Under the pieces are notes generated by a model, which did no database searches, was not told where the DNA came from, and worked only from the letters and a program-made list of their open reading frames with translations. Of a DNA stretch of 47,402 nt, positions 27,301-36,700 are shown one piece after another. The stretch is from a virus. Both the position numbers and the translations under genes were made by a program. Where the stretch lies: positions 1 through 47,402 of the IMG/VR virus record IMGVR_UViG_3300010885_023842; one strand, 5' to 3'. Position 1 is the first letter of the stretch. The number at the start of each line of letters is the position of its first letter.

Positions 27301-30300
27301 CACTTCCTGAACTACTTGCAGTAACTTGCCATGTGCCATTGTATGCAAGAGGTGTTACGCCAGCAACTGTTACAAAACTTCCAACAGTAAATGCTGATCC
27401 AGTATATGTAATGGTAGCAGTACCACCTGAAGCACTTGCACCAGTTGTTGCAATACTTGGGTTAAACACCAGTTGATAATTTGTACCAGGTGCAGTATTA
27501 GCCAGTACGTTTGGAATTAAAGTAGATGATAGATAATTTAAACCTGCGTTAAACGGAGGTATATCAAATGCACTAACTCCGCTAGTATATGTTGCTCCGG
27601 TCGAAGTAAAATATGCTTGTACGTTTGTAGTTGTTTGATATGTACCGTTGTGTGTAATATCAAATATCAAACCTTGGATCATTAATCCAGTGTCGCGCTC
27701 AGTTTTGCTTTGGCTGTAACTGAATGTACCGACGTTGCTACTGCCTGTGCCTACTGAAAATAGTGTTGGTACCAAAGCAGCCGCGTAACTGCTAGCAACT
27801 GTAAATGTTGTGCCAGTTAATACCTGAGCTACATAATAAGTTGTTCCTGCAACAATATTACCTTGTGTAGAACTAAACACAATTGGCATTCCAACATACA
27901 TATTAGCTGTAGTGGTCTGTGCTGTTGTGCTTGATCCGCCAACTGTAATAGTATTGCTTGAAGTTCCTGTTACGTTAAAACTATATTGATAAAGAACATA
28001 ACTGTTAACTTCTTTCATCATAAATTCTTTGCTAGTAGTTAACAAGAATTTGGCATTAGGATTTAAATATCCATCTTCGATTTGTTGGCAAGCATAACGA
28101 ATACTTGCCCAAGGTTTGTCAACAGTTGTGCCTTGGCCGTTGGTAACAATGTCTGTTCCGCTAGTAGCAACAAACACAGCATTATTGATTTGCCCATAAT
28201 ATTGCCATGCTGGGGTTGTACCGTTAACACGAAGGATCTGTCCGTCTGTACCAATGGGTAAACGTGTTGGGCCGTTGGCACCATAATAAAACATGTCGCC
28301 TTGAGTGGTAAGAACAGCTTGTTCTGTACCACTGGCCATTAAGTTCCAATATAAACCAGTTGTATCGTTATCTGGACGATTGCCGCTTGCGCCAATGTGT
28401 GCTAATACGCAAATATATGTACTAACTCCCCATAAGACAGTATCACCGATAACATAAGTTGTTCCGCTGGCCCAAGTTACACTGATACCAGTTGCACTAA
28501 CGCCACCCGATTGTATTACGCCGCCGGATACCGTATTAACTGTGATTAATAAATCATTTGCTGGGCTCAAACCGCCCAATGCTGTACCAAGTACTTTTAT
28601 AGTATTAGTTGATGCATAGCCAGTTCCGCCAGCTGTTACTGTAACAGTATATGTTGTATTTTTTGCCAGAACTGTAAATGTTGCACCTGAACCCGATCCA
28701 GTAACGTTTGTAGTTGTAGGACTTGTGTATGTGTTATAGCTAGGATTCCATTTAATACCAGAATTTAACTGACCCCAGTAGGTTGTAAATGGTGGTTTAG
28801 GATTTGTAGTAGCGGTAACTGTACCGGTACTGTAGTTTGACATTGTTACTGGAGCACCGCCCGGGGTAAGACTCACAGTAAATGTTGTATTGCCTGTTGG
28901 CAATGTCAACACATAATACTGTGTTGTTGAACTTAATAATCCATAACTTGATGCAAATGTAATTGGCAAACCTGTTACTAAATTAAGTGTCGATGATGTG
29001 GTAATTAAATTGTTTGTACCTGTGATAGTTTGATTACTAATAGCTGTACCGCTATAATTAGTAGTCCAATTTGTTCCACTACCACCAGTAATATAATATG
29101 TGTTGGCAGCTAGTCCGCCGCCACTTAAGAACATGCCGATAGCAACTGTACCAGTAATTGACCCGCCGATCGATAATGCTCCAATGTTACTAATGTTAGT
29201 ATTGTTCATTGTTGCAGTAGCGGTAGCAGTTTGCGTAATCGATAGGGTTTGTACAGCATTATCTGCGGTACAAAGATATGTATATCCGTCAACACTTACA
29301 ACGTTACCAACTCTATAACCAGTTTGTCCAGCTTGTAATCCACTTGGGCTTGCAGACCAAGCGCCGGCAAATGTTATACCGGTTGTAAATGGTTGCCAGT
29401 AAGTTGTTGCTGTACTCGGAGTTTGTCCGGTATGATTTTGTAATGCAACGTATGTGTAACCACCATAGGTTACCACATCGCCTTGAACATAAACGGTTGC
29501 ATTTGACCATGAATTCAAAAATTCAAATCCAGATACAAACAATGTCCAGTTAGTTGCACCGCTGAATGTGCCCGATGAAGTATGTGCCAATGTACATAAC
29601 CATAAATCTGCACCATATGTTACAACGTCGTTAGCACGATATCGAACGCTACTACCACTCCAGGTACCTTGATAATATATTCCAGCATTAAATGTTGACC
29701 ATTTTGCTTGATCGTTTTCAAGACCTAAAGTTGCTGTGTTTGCCGATACGTGTGCAGTATTACAAATATAAGTGTATCCGCCGTAGCTTACCAAGTCGTT
29801 TAATTTAAAACGTGTATTAGTTGACCATGCGCCAATCCAATTGATGTTACTTGAATAAGGAACCCAATACTGAATAACAGATGTTAAACCGGAAGGAGTA
29901 CCAGCGGTAGTGGCAATTGCCGGGCCGCCTTGGGTGTTACTTAGTGTAAATCCTGTACCAAGTCCGTTAGTTGCAACAATGTAATAAGTACCAGATCCGC
30001 TAGCAGTACCATTAATAGTACCTGTGCCAACGTTAGTTCCGGAAATTACAACCGACATTCCTACATTTAATGTAGTAGACGAACAGGTAAAAGTTCCGTT
30101 AGAACCAATTGCTGATATAGTTAGTGCATTATATTGATTATTTTCTAATCCTAATTGACTCACGCCAGAAACTGTGCCAGCCGATGACAAGGCATATGAA
30201 CCGGACAGCGCAAAACTTACTGTACTAGTAGTACATGCGGTAACTGTGAATGTTGTGTTAATCGTATTAGTTGGGCTTGACGTAGTAGTTGGACTAAATC

Positions 30301-30718
30301 CAGCTAGTGTAATAGTCGATCCGATCAAAAATGGTTGTACTATCTGCGTAGAAAATGTTACAACTGCTGTGCCGCCACTAACAGTCATATTGCTAGCGGT
30401 TAATGTCGCTGTAGCACTTGCGCTAGTATGCGCTGTAGTACATTGGTAGATCACTCCGCCGTATAAAGATAGGTCGCCCAAATTATATGCCGTAGCATTT
30501 AACCAAGTACCTTTCCATTGCGATCCGTCTGCTATCAAATTCCATAGCGTTGGATTAGCTGTTAAATCTGTATTAAAAACACTAGAACTTGTATTTGTTA
30601 CAACACAAATATATGTTTTTCCGCCGACAGTAACTATGTCATCAACAACATATGAACTACTTGGTGCCCATGTACCTTGGTATACAGGTTTAATTCTACC
30701 TAATTTAAATTCTGCCAT
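18332..30718 (-). CDS. Giant modular tail fibre protein, 4128 residues
   Basis: One uninterrupted frame of 12.4 kb. Residues 1-17 (MAEFKLGRIKPVYQGTW) resemble the start of its 2958-residue paralogue. Then come about eight repeats of a carbohydrate-binding-like module with Trp, a YxxGDxVxYGG turn and YxC (to about residue 800), a VDKPWASIRYAC segment (about 850), six copies of a helical repeat (about 890-2560), a beta-helix-like segment RNMTMNGLTGYLG (about 2570-2760), beta-propeller-like repeats with YGNNRFVA and TYNYGTSW (about 3160-3690), and a C-terminal part (about 3940-4128) with HDFLYIGTGN and NSDSIVPTQKAIKSYI. It likely binds and perhaps digests host surface glycans. No hydrolase residue can be assigned. 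A late promoter and GAGGA precede it. Confidence 0.85.
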   Translation of the reverse strand: MAEFKLGRIKPVYQGTWAPSSSYVVDDIVTVGGKTYICVVTNTSSSVFNTDLTANPTLWNLIADGSQWKGTWLNATAYNLGDLSLYGGVIYQCTTAHTSASATATLTASNMTVSGGTAVVTFSTQIVQPFLIGSTITLAGFSPTTTSSPTNTINTTFTVTACTTSTVSFALSGSYALSSAGTVSGVSQLGLENNQYNALTISAIGSNGTFTCSSTTLNVGMSVVISGTNVGTGTINGTASGSGTYYIVATNGLGTGFTLSNTQGGPAIATTAGTPSGLTSVIQYWVPYSSNINWIGAWSTNTRFKLNDLVSYGGYTYICNTAHVSANTATLGLENDQAKWSTFNAGIYYQGTWSGSSVRYRANDVVTYGADLWLCTLAHTSSGTFSGATNWTLFVSGFEFLNSWSNATVYVQGDVVTYGGYTYVALQNHTGQTPSTATTYWQPFTTGITFAGAWSASPSGLQAGQTGYRVGNVVSVDGYTYLCTADNAVQTLSITQTATATATMNNTNISNIGALSIGGSITGTVAIGMFLSGGGLAANTYYITGGSGTNWTTNYSGTAISNQTITGTNNLITTSSTLNLVTGLPITFASSYGLLSSTTQYYVLTLPTGNTTFTVSLTPGGAPVTMSNYSTGTVTATTNPKPPFTTYWGQLNSGIKWNPSYNTYTSPTTTNVTGSGSGATFTVLAKNTTYTVTVTAGGTGYASTNTIKVLGTALGGLSPANDLLITVNTVSGGVIQSGGVSATGISVTWASGTTYVIGDTVLWGVSTYICVLAHIGASGNRPDNDTTGLYWNLMASGTEQAVLTTQGDMFYYGANGPTRLPIGTDGQILRVNGTTPAWQYYGQINNAVFVATSGTDIVTNGQGTTVDKPWASIRYACQQIEDGYLNPNAKFLLTTSKEFMMKEVNSYVLYQYSFNVTGTSSNTITVGGSSTTAQTTTANMYVGMPIVFSSTQGNIVAGTTYYVAQVLTGTTFTVASSYAAALVPTLFSVGTGSSNVGTFSYSQSKTERDTGLMIQGLIFDITHNGTYQTTTNVQAYFTSTGATYTSGVSAFDIPPFNAGLNYLSSTLIPNVLANTAPGTNYQLVFNPSIATTGASASGGTATITYTGSAFTVGSFVTVAGVTPLAYNGTWQVTASSSGSVSFLSSATGSQTVAGTVQTEKAKQQINSNYTVESGVVSKAQTLIGYATSCLSAGTTNNVLPAVINPATTINIKTGTYNEILPINVPAYTALVGDELRSTVVQPFAPDVTLATVVPKAVVALNRIKTLIPNLMSNTAITPTTGNTATQITSLPAASTGSTTAVTNLQASFNIVYQLVANGLGGEPAISMPQPTGYSAGSITNTAYATTTGSNATGTTTGYANAVAQIRQNYNFLITETLTYLINNPGTSGFTGQAGQYNLGVRDITYILDSILYDLTYGGNTQSLISGGAYYSLNILQITTAQSAAYQAAMTRLKAVITTVAQGSAVSATSGNNVTQVTAGSAGSAAAGGFAQDRVQNVINWIANGVADATVAPYIGAQSIALQTAYNAVVAQNSNIASDAQYWVYKYYQSVTYTNPTLINRDAGLIATYTAYDMVFGSNFNAIQIGRAFNRGNTSATNLRSSTSSQLTPTLGAINFMYYKMKQIAASGAVAQIQTTIDDLTAYMQGGPAAPPQITWPQPALSTIATSTSLSGGTTYTTVSGTTLSGGGSSAVFTIVRAYNGNGYYNYTITPTTAGSSYTVGSLIKILGTSIGGYTPVNDIVIRVTQVSSGGVTYATYSDASAAAGLLESNRAFLLAESVAYFNTNYSSLVSNPNYSLTKANRDMGYILDGVHYDLVYGGNWASSNAGMAYYSALYGTQISSGFGAAFAATINYVSTLAQSVVVNTAVGSPVQATVPQVLQVGAGLIGASTHAATLAQLFVTVTAIVTNGLTTGVPTATIVTISGTNTFTTGTTANTITNTNGTAVTITSASYIQGTPITTGGSVTTSSGLAATTTYYVAATTTSSTTVTLATTLANALAGTAITFTGGSTAISNGAVTVGSANHGLSAGDMIIPQSTSNGLTSTIIGSTVTPYYVISTGLTTTQFQLANSYNGTAISTFTNGASLTLTVQTINMPQLNTASSTSLAAWQAVSASVPTYQSGSTAAFTATITGTTTLNVAAISAGTIALGMSVTGTGLGGGAVITALGTGTGNTGTYTMSVAATSGTVAVPVTGVSVAGISQSSVPGYINTNYTAFTYLSTYVQRDVFNVTLAMFLDLLLGSNFATVQAGRAYNRSQDYKVQGYELTVTTASLNYLQTLVATTLSSSSYTTQLTVATSNINTIISYLTSTQYVQPQMNGTISYNNNLGIIEGAEILRANIPFLQNEVTAYFASTYTYSLTALAANPTNTFTTSAAHALVVNDPVQFTSTTASTTATAYTTTSITVGSITGLVPNGTVVFGTSFGAVTAGTSYWVLTASAGAITISAISAGGAALSVGASGSMSSTVTYTGFVSGGVTAGTIYYVASVPSTTTFTLTTIEGFTNINTGTVGATVILSAVSAPAMTVSYYAPTALTQTDIGYYLNAIVYDLQYTGNYRSLRYAQVLLNSINGSAGSNMWLVRNASGIRNMTMNGLTGYLGTASVAFGTKRPTGGAYTSLDPGFGPNDSNAWIYSRSCYVQNCTMFGYAAYGAKVDGALHSGGYHSMVANDYTCIIGDGIGWQTTGAGALSELVSVFNYYSYAGYMADLGGRIRATNGNSSYGVYGVVAEGVDTTEVPLYANLNNRANQAYITNVVTDATTQVLRLEYANAGTNYTSTVPSISGSGYNAAAFQDEFRDAALFETRLIDKNDGNGAGGTNYITASNVGQITANVYSITIAATDTALNNAYNGDRIQVIAGTGVGQYANIISYSNPTKVAQVIRDSIAPYAVTASTTATATLSASSIAVTTGILTVGTVSGTIAVGMFLTGGSIAAGTYITSNISGTGAGSTWNTNTTVAQSSTTITGTQNTLTVSSTANMYNGMPIFFGTSIGGLTALSPYYVQGVTAGAFSVASGATITASNANIVAVTTVASSTLTVTATNIVNNLITATNTLTAGQTLSFGTAFNGIDTATTYFVNATNLTTSVFAVSTSPFAGTTVTITATGSTSSTGTIGTAVYAAGWDHVIPGTAIVSQLDLTTGYIIEPRIGYSSPGYVGTARSVTSAAYGAVTYGAGRFVATNNNGTTTQYSTNGTTWSAGGALPSSQVWNNVIFGGGSGATATVTLGGFGGASAVLTAVLGTGTSASQVVSVIVTNGGYNYSTPPTIVFVSGTGSGAAATCTVLNGVIQAVTMTINGSGYVTPPTTTVVTGVMTGIAMNTWGKNYFSAPTVTISQPQGLTPTTYPVSGAVTNGTYYQVLASGRIYQCTASGTTSSTTPAFDYTTSSGYTNITNGTATLTYVATQASASPTISNGAVTALTTLIAGYGYTSVPSVTILDTSAVFLAMSTTASTGTYFAYNTASALSSAWTVLNNGVGNAYISQLNLYGLAYGNGSYVAVGGASGTAVAVSSTNPIASANWIARTLTSLSAGYYSAVAYGAGGSASGTFIAINNGGNVTSISNNGQTWTTGGVLPSSTTWTSIAYGNNRFVALATTGAVAYTYNYGTSWIANPTCTGTITSTLSSAYTWTKVVYAQGLFFAISQGTVAATSPDGLVWTIRAMPSSSNWSAIAFGNPSNLSSTVIGAQPVWAAVSSTSGTAAASIRTGATPLGRMKVAANVVTEIRVIEPGSGYAKGNVTATTTSTNLITADDTTNLSTSLANNQPIEFTVSIAGLTTNTTYYVIGSSVTSTQFSVTATAGSTTAVTLTTTVPQNMIYTAGPVATQFDPNKVNTAPIRVRTSDGVLGNPSFTNRGLNNATATANTLGDGYGDIYQNSAYVNVSNVFALPTAGANVQFSSITGTSQWYKLVLVSNVLGTPGNYTATFQINPALSTLLAPAHNVLITTRLKYSQVRLTGHDFLYIGTGNQTQTNYPNVIPGNAIAANQTYPTGGGRVFFTSTDQDGNFNVGNLFGVQQSTGTATLNASAFALSGLQSLTLGTLAVGTGSATITSFSTDPYFTANSDSIVPTQKAIKSYITAQIGGGSSSLNVNTLTSGQIYIANNTISNTTGNQIYVTSKMTFIGGIDGAPVALAFFSQK
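23030..28060 (-). repeat. Six divergent copies of a helical protein repeat within the 4128-residue gene
   Basis: Approximate nucleotide spans of the copies are 27610-28060, 26430-26640, 25950-26110, 25230-25440, 23950-24110 and 23030-23740. Each holds a variant of (R/T)D(I/A/M)GYI(L/V)D(A/G/S)xxYDLxYGGN followed by xxYYS or xGRAFNR. Several are preceded by an ExNxxFLxxE(V/T)xAYF helix. The 2958-residue paralogue has one such unit (about residues 560-634). The repeats are too divergent at DNA level for this to be recent slippage. Confidence 0.6.
28330..30718 (-). repeat. Tandem carbohydrate-binding-like modules at the N-terminus of the giant protein
   Basis: About eight units of 55-110 residues share WxGxW, Yxx(G/N)DxVxYGGxxYxC and an H(T/S)S motif, with one more Trp at the end. 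This arrangement resembles the small aromatic CBM5/12 or ChtBD-type modules often present in phage fibres. Extra loops are inserted in three units. The same modules open the paralogue at 39641. Confidence 0.65.
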
Positions 30719-30738
30719 TTTATATCATCCTCTGATAG

Positions 30739-30746
30739 TATTTATC
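30739..30746 (-). promoter_or_regulatory. Late promoter (GATAAATA) and leader for the 4128-residue gene
   Basis: The minus strand reads AAAGATAAATACTATC in the gap after the 2958-residue gene. GATAAATA ends 20 bases before the ATG at 30718, and the ribosome site GAGGA lies at 30728-30732. This gives the second giant gene and the smaller genes after it (to 14028) their own late transcript. Confidence 0.75.
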
Positions 30747-30764
30747 TTTGTTATATTTTACGAA

Positions 30765-33700
30765 TTATCTTGTGCCGGCTCTACTAAATGCATTTCGTCC
30801 GTAGAAATTCAGCGCAGCCAAATTGCCGTCTACATTGATGTTTAAATTAACCGATGGTGCGATTGATCCTGGAACAACTGCAAAATTAACTTTACTAGTC
30901 ATTTTTACATTAGAACCGGTTGTTCCGTTTGGTATTGTGGATTTTATAAGGTTTGGACCTCCTACCACAACAGTACCTGCTGTCAATTGTCCAGTAAAGG
31001 TATTTGCACCGCCCTGACTCAAACGACTGGTTAGATAAGTTTTAATCGCCTTCTGTGTAGGAACTACGTTATCGCTATTGGCGCTAAATGTAGAATCTGT
31101 ACTAAATTGATTAACAACCACACTAGAACCTCCTACACTAATACCGCCCAAGCTCAGTGTGGTTAATCCAGTTAATCCAAATTGGCTTGCACTCAATGTT
31201 ACAATACCAGTGGCCTGTTGAACTCCAAACAAACTACCCACTTTAAAATTACCGTCTTGGTCAGTCGAAGTATAGAATACACGCCCATAATTTGCTTCAA
31301 TAGTTTGATTGTTAGGATACGAATTTCCCGAGTTAGTCAACGGATACAATGAATTCACTAAATCGCCAGATCCTATGTATAAGAAATCGTGATTGGTTAA
31401 TCGTGCTTGACTGTATTTTGTACGAATACTGATTACAGTACCGTTAGCAGTTGCATTAGCTGTACTAATCGCCGGACTGACTGAAACGTTTGCTTCTAAG
31501 TTTGGAATACTAGTACCGTATACTGGATAGGCACTTGTAACTTTATAAATTTGACTTACTCCGGTAATAGTCAAGTTATCTCCTGGGCTTGGTAGCCTTG
31601 ACAAGTTATTGATAATCACCGACAATCCTGTTTGATACTGGTCGGCAAATCCCGATCCTGATATTAAAACAGATGTAGAATTACTGTTATAACCATTACC
31701 TTTATTATTAAATGTTGGACTGCTTAATGTACCATTACTTAATCTTAAAGAGGCCTGTACGTTAGTTGTAACATTAGGATCAGTAACGACTAATGTTGGG
31801 GAAGAAAATGTGTTAGACCCTGCCGATGTTTGATAGCCGCCGCCTGGTTCCCACTCGGCGATGCTGGTGATAATTCCCGAAGTTACACTAGGACGACCTT
31901 TTGTTTTACAACCTGCATTAATTAAACTACCGGCAGCTTGTCCGCCCAATGTTGTTATAGTACCAAAATAATTTGTTGGGTTAATACCAAATGCTGTGGC
32001 AAGGCCATATGCTTGTGATACTACTGCTTGTTGATTCCATTGTAAACAATCTTCGCTAGTATAAGCTACTGCACTATTGGAATTCAACGCAGTAAATGCG
32101 CCGTTTCCATAGACCACAACACTTGCCTGAACAGAAATATTACTGCTAGACCAAGTTTTTCCGTCTTGAGAAAATGCAGGTACTCGGCCAGAACTGCTTA
32201 CAACAACAAATGTCTGTTGTCCAAAAGCAATACTTGACCAGGTACTAGAAGCTGGTAATGCGCTGGCAATCCAAGTTTGGCCGTCGGCGCTATATGCCGC
32301 TGATCCGCTGTTGCTTGCTATTGCTACAAATAAACCATTACCATATGTTAATCCTACATTAGTTCCAGCGATAGTAGAACTTAACATCGCAGTACTAGCA
32401 TTTGCTCCGTCAAAGTGTAATAGCGTTACAGTATTAATATCAGGTATAAATGGATTTGTAGAAGGAGTAAATGTTGTACTATATGATCTCGAAGTAGTGC
32501 TAACTCTAAACTCATCAATATACCCGGTTAAGCGGCTCGCACTTGTATAATATGCACCTATCGTAAAACCTTTGGCCGCATAGTTATTAGTATCAGTGTA
32601 AGTTGTAGTTTGCACTGTTCCGCCTACAAATAAACGTGTTACACCGCTAGCTCTTGCTACAGCAATATGAGTCCATGTGTTGGCAGAAAGAGCTGTGTTG
32701 CCTGTGATAACATAACTTCCGTTTACATATAGTCTCAACAAGCCAACATCAGTGGTATCTAGTAAAAGAGATACTTCGGTCGCACTAGCACGTTGGTCAA
32801 ATATTCCTTGAACTGTGGTAACTGACGTTAAGTACACCCAACACTCGATAGCAAAATCGCCGACGCCGTACGCATAATCTGAGCTGGATGCAGTTGTAAT
32901 AAAAGTACTAGCAGTACCATCTAGGTATAGTGAACTTGTACCAAATTGTTTTTGTGTAGTGCTAATTTGTGCATTACCTACTGCCGGTGTGTTGCTTGCA
33001 GTATTGACAAATATGTGATTGCTTGGCAAGAATGAAGTCGTCCAAGTAGATCCGTAATTTGTCGAATATGCCGCAGTTGTACTGCCTGCATCGATTGCAA
33101 CAAATCTACCATTGCCGTATGTGATGTTTGACCACGTTGTACTGCTTGGTAAATTAAAAGTTCTCCAGCCAGCGCCACCAGATTTGCTAACTGCTACTTG
33201 TGATGATCCGCTTGCTATTGCAAGCCAATAGCCATTGCCGTATGCAATGCTTGACCAACTCTGTGACGATGGTAGTGTGATGGTTGACCAAGTTCGACCA
33301 TCAGGCGATCCTGCGGCAGTTTGTCCTAAATTTGGCAATGCAATAAAATAATTATTTCCGTAAGCCATCGATGTCCAAGATTGTCCAGGACTTAGTGAAA
33401 CTGCACTTGTATATGTACTTTGATTAAATGGCGGTGCGCTATAGATTAATCGAGGTTCAATAAAATACACACTAGAATTATCTAATACTGATTGTATCGG
33501 TGTACCGGGATTAATATGATCCCAACCTACAGCCGCGATATTCATTGATCCAGTCTTAGTTTGCAATGCTATTGGACTAGCATTAGTAGATGATCCGGAT
33601 ATAGTTCCTTGTGCTAGTGATACTGCAAATGTTGTTCCTGATGAACCAGTGGGTAAATTTTGAATATAATAAGTTTGCCCTATAGTTACAGCTGACCCAC

Positions 33701-36700
33701 CAAACAAACTTGTCGAGAATGTGGCTGTCATCGCACCAGTACCTAATGTTAACGATTTAACAGCAGTTGTACTAGATGCTGTCATCGATCCAGTAGTTCC
33801 ACTTAGTGTAAACGAGGTCGGACAAGTTTTTGCTGTCATCGATCCGGTTCCACCTGACATAGTAACGGCTTGCTGGCTTGGTAATTGACTAACTGTAATA
33901 GAACCGTTTAATCCTTGAGTACCAAACGCAAGTATATAATAGATAGATCCTGAAAGAATGTTAGGTTCCCAACTTGTTCCAATAAATTGTATAGGTTGAT
34001 TTGGAACAAGACCAGTAGTATCTGAAATTGTAATTAAATTAGTTGATACAGCCGTTGCTGTTACGGATACTCTAATTACACTGCTTGCAATAGTAAATTG
34101 TGTTGAATTAATAATACTACTGATATAATATTTCTGGCTGTCAACAATGTTGTCGTATACATTTGTAAATATTATTGGGTTCAACACCTGTAATGATGCT
34201 GTTGAAGCAACTGTAAGCGCATTTGTTCCGCTAGTGGTCGCTGTGACTGTAACTGTAGATAGTGTTGATGAAATTGTAAAATTACCGATATCGATAATGT
34301 CCGAGATGTAGTAAACTACGCTATCGGTTACGCCACCGATAGCAGTTCCTGTAAACTGAATCGGATAATTAACAACCATATTAGTAGTTGTAGCTTGCAG
34401 ATAATTATTATTTGCTGTAAAGTTTACAATCATTGAACCTGATGCAGTATTCAACTGATATACCGTACCGGCATAGTTTGCACTTATTTGAAAAGTAGTT
34501 GGTGTGATGGTTCCTGGAACAACATAGTAAATGTAATTTCCAATCACGTTACTAAGCAACGCACCTGCGCCAGCCGAGAATGTGACACCCATGTTGCCGG
34601 CAAGGCCTGCGGTAGAACTGCAAACAAAATAATTACTAACTCCGCCAACTGCGCTAGTTATTGTAGTTTGCGCTAAGTTGGTCGAAGCCACACTGGTTGT
34701 ATAATATGTTGGAATAAATTGTACAGCTTGATTCAAATACATTGTGCTGACATTAGTACCAAGACTCGCCAGTGTAAAAAATCCAGTACCTTGGTTTGTA
34801 CTTGCAATTTGTAAACTAGTAAATGATTCTTTTAACACCCATGCATATTTTGGTGTTGGGCCAGTATTTCGGCTATCAAAATAGCTGATGTATCCATACT
34901 GTCCTGCGCCAGTTCCGCTATTAACAAATACACGCATACCTGTATAGTTTGCATTTGTATTTGTATCAGCTGTTGCTAATTGAATGAATTGATTTGTTCC
35001 GCTTTGACAGTTATTGCTGGCTGTTAAATATCCAGAACCGCCTGTGACTCCTGTCGAATCGGTAGTAACGTATGTTTGGAATATACTTGCAGATCTAATT
35101 TCATCCGCAATAGTGACAACTCCTGTTCCAGATCCTGTAATATTTAAATTAGCATAAGCTGAATATTTCGAAGTTGCATACACTTCAAGATAGAAATTTG
35201 GTTTGTATGTGCTTGCAGAAAGTTCAGCTTGTGCTCCATACAGATAAGTGTATTGGCCGGCAGTACCGTTAAATCCTCTTGGATATATTCTAAATTGTAA
35301 ATTTGTATTTAGGCCAGTAGTGTCATTGATAGCGAACCATATTCTATACCAACCTATACTGTTACCTGTTGTTGAAATTGCTTGACTAATTGCTCCGTAT
35401 TGTTGTGATAATACGCCGCCGCCGGAGTTTGACACACTAGATACACCAGTAACGAAATTATAATTAAGTCCGCTAGTTACAGTTTGTGAACCAGAAAATA
35501 TACCTTGTATATCTATGCTAGTAGCTGTTCCTTTTTTAACATACACACTAAGTGTATAATTCAATGCACTATTGATTGGTACTGTTCCTGCACTGGTTAC
35601 TGTTAAAATAGAACTACCAGATAAAGAAAATACTGTAATGATACAATCGTTAACGCTGTTAACACCGCCTAGTTGTCCGCCTGCAATGTACAATTGATTT
35701 GAACCAACGTATCCACTACCGCCAGCATAAACTGTAACTACATAAGCAGTACTGGTAACAGTAACGTTGAATGTTGCTCCTGAACCAGATCCGCTAACGT
35801 TAACTGCACTAATATTAGTATATGTTGCTCCGGCAGCTGGAATTGCTATGTCTTGATAAACATAGCTTCCGCCTGGTCCCGATGTCAAACCTTGTAAAGT
35901 CCATGCTTCTGTTATACCAGTTAATGCTGTGGTATTTTTAGAAAATATAACATTGTTATCGCTAGTCCAGTTTGCACCTAAAAAGTTATTACTGAAATTT
36001 AATAAATTAGTAGTTGAAGTATTATACGAAGAGCCAGCATTAGCATAGCTTAATCGCAATAGTTGTGCGGCAGATCCGTAAGAGCTTTGTACTGTTGCTT
36101 GCGATTGACTACTTTGATTAAAAACTATTCCTGTAGCAGGAGTTTCTGTTGCATCAAAACCGGTTGCAATAACACCATATATTCCATATGAACTGTTACC
36201 GTTGGTAGCACGAATACGTCCGCCGGCCTCGGCCATGTATCCAGAATATCCGTAATATGAAAACACAGAAACTGCTTCACATAACGAACTAGGACCAGTA
36301 CACCATATGCCGATACCGTCATTGACGATATGTGTGAAGTCATTACATACAATAGATTTATTTCCGCCGTTGTGTAATGTTCCGTCAATTTTTAATGCGG
36401 TACATCCGTTACCAAACGCAGTTACGTTTTGTACATATGGGCTACGACGATAGATCCATGCTGTTGTATCGTTAGGGCCGGTACCTGGATCTAGACATGC
36501 ATAGCTTCCGCCTGTGGGTCTTTGAATCAAATTAACATCGATTTGACCTAGTGTTCCTGCCAACCCTGTTAAAGTCATGTTGCGAAGTCCAGTACCGTTG
36601 CGTAATCTAAACATATCTTTTAAATTATCACCGGCATACACTGTCATATTTCCGCCAGTATAACTGGTCAATCTTACAATAGTTGATCCAGTATTTGTTA

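Noticed and set aside
18332-30718. Repetitive DNA considered as a CRISPR array or tandem satellite
   Set aside because: Repeats are protein modules in one open frame, diverged in DNA, with no constant repeat-spacer pattern.
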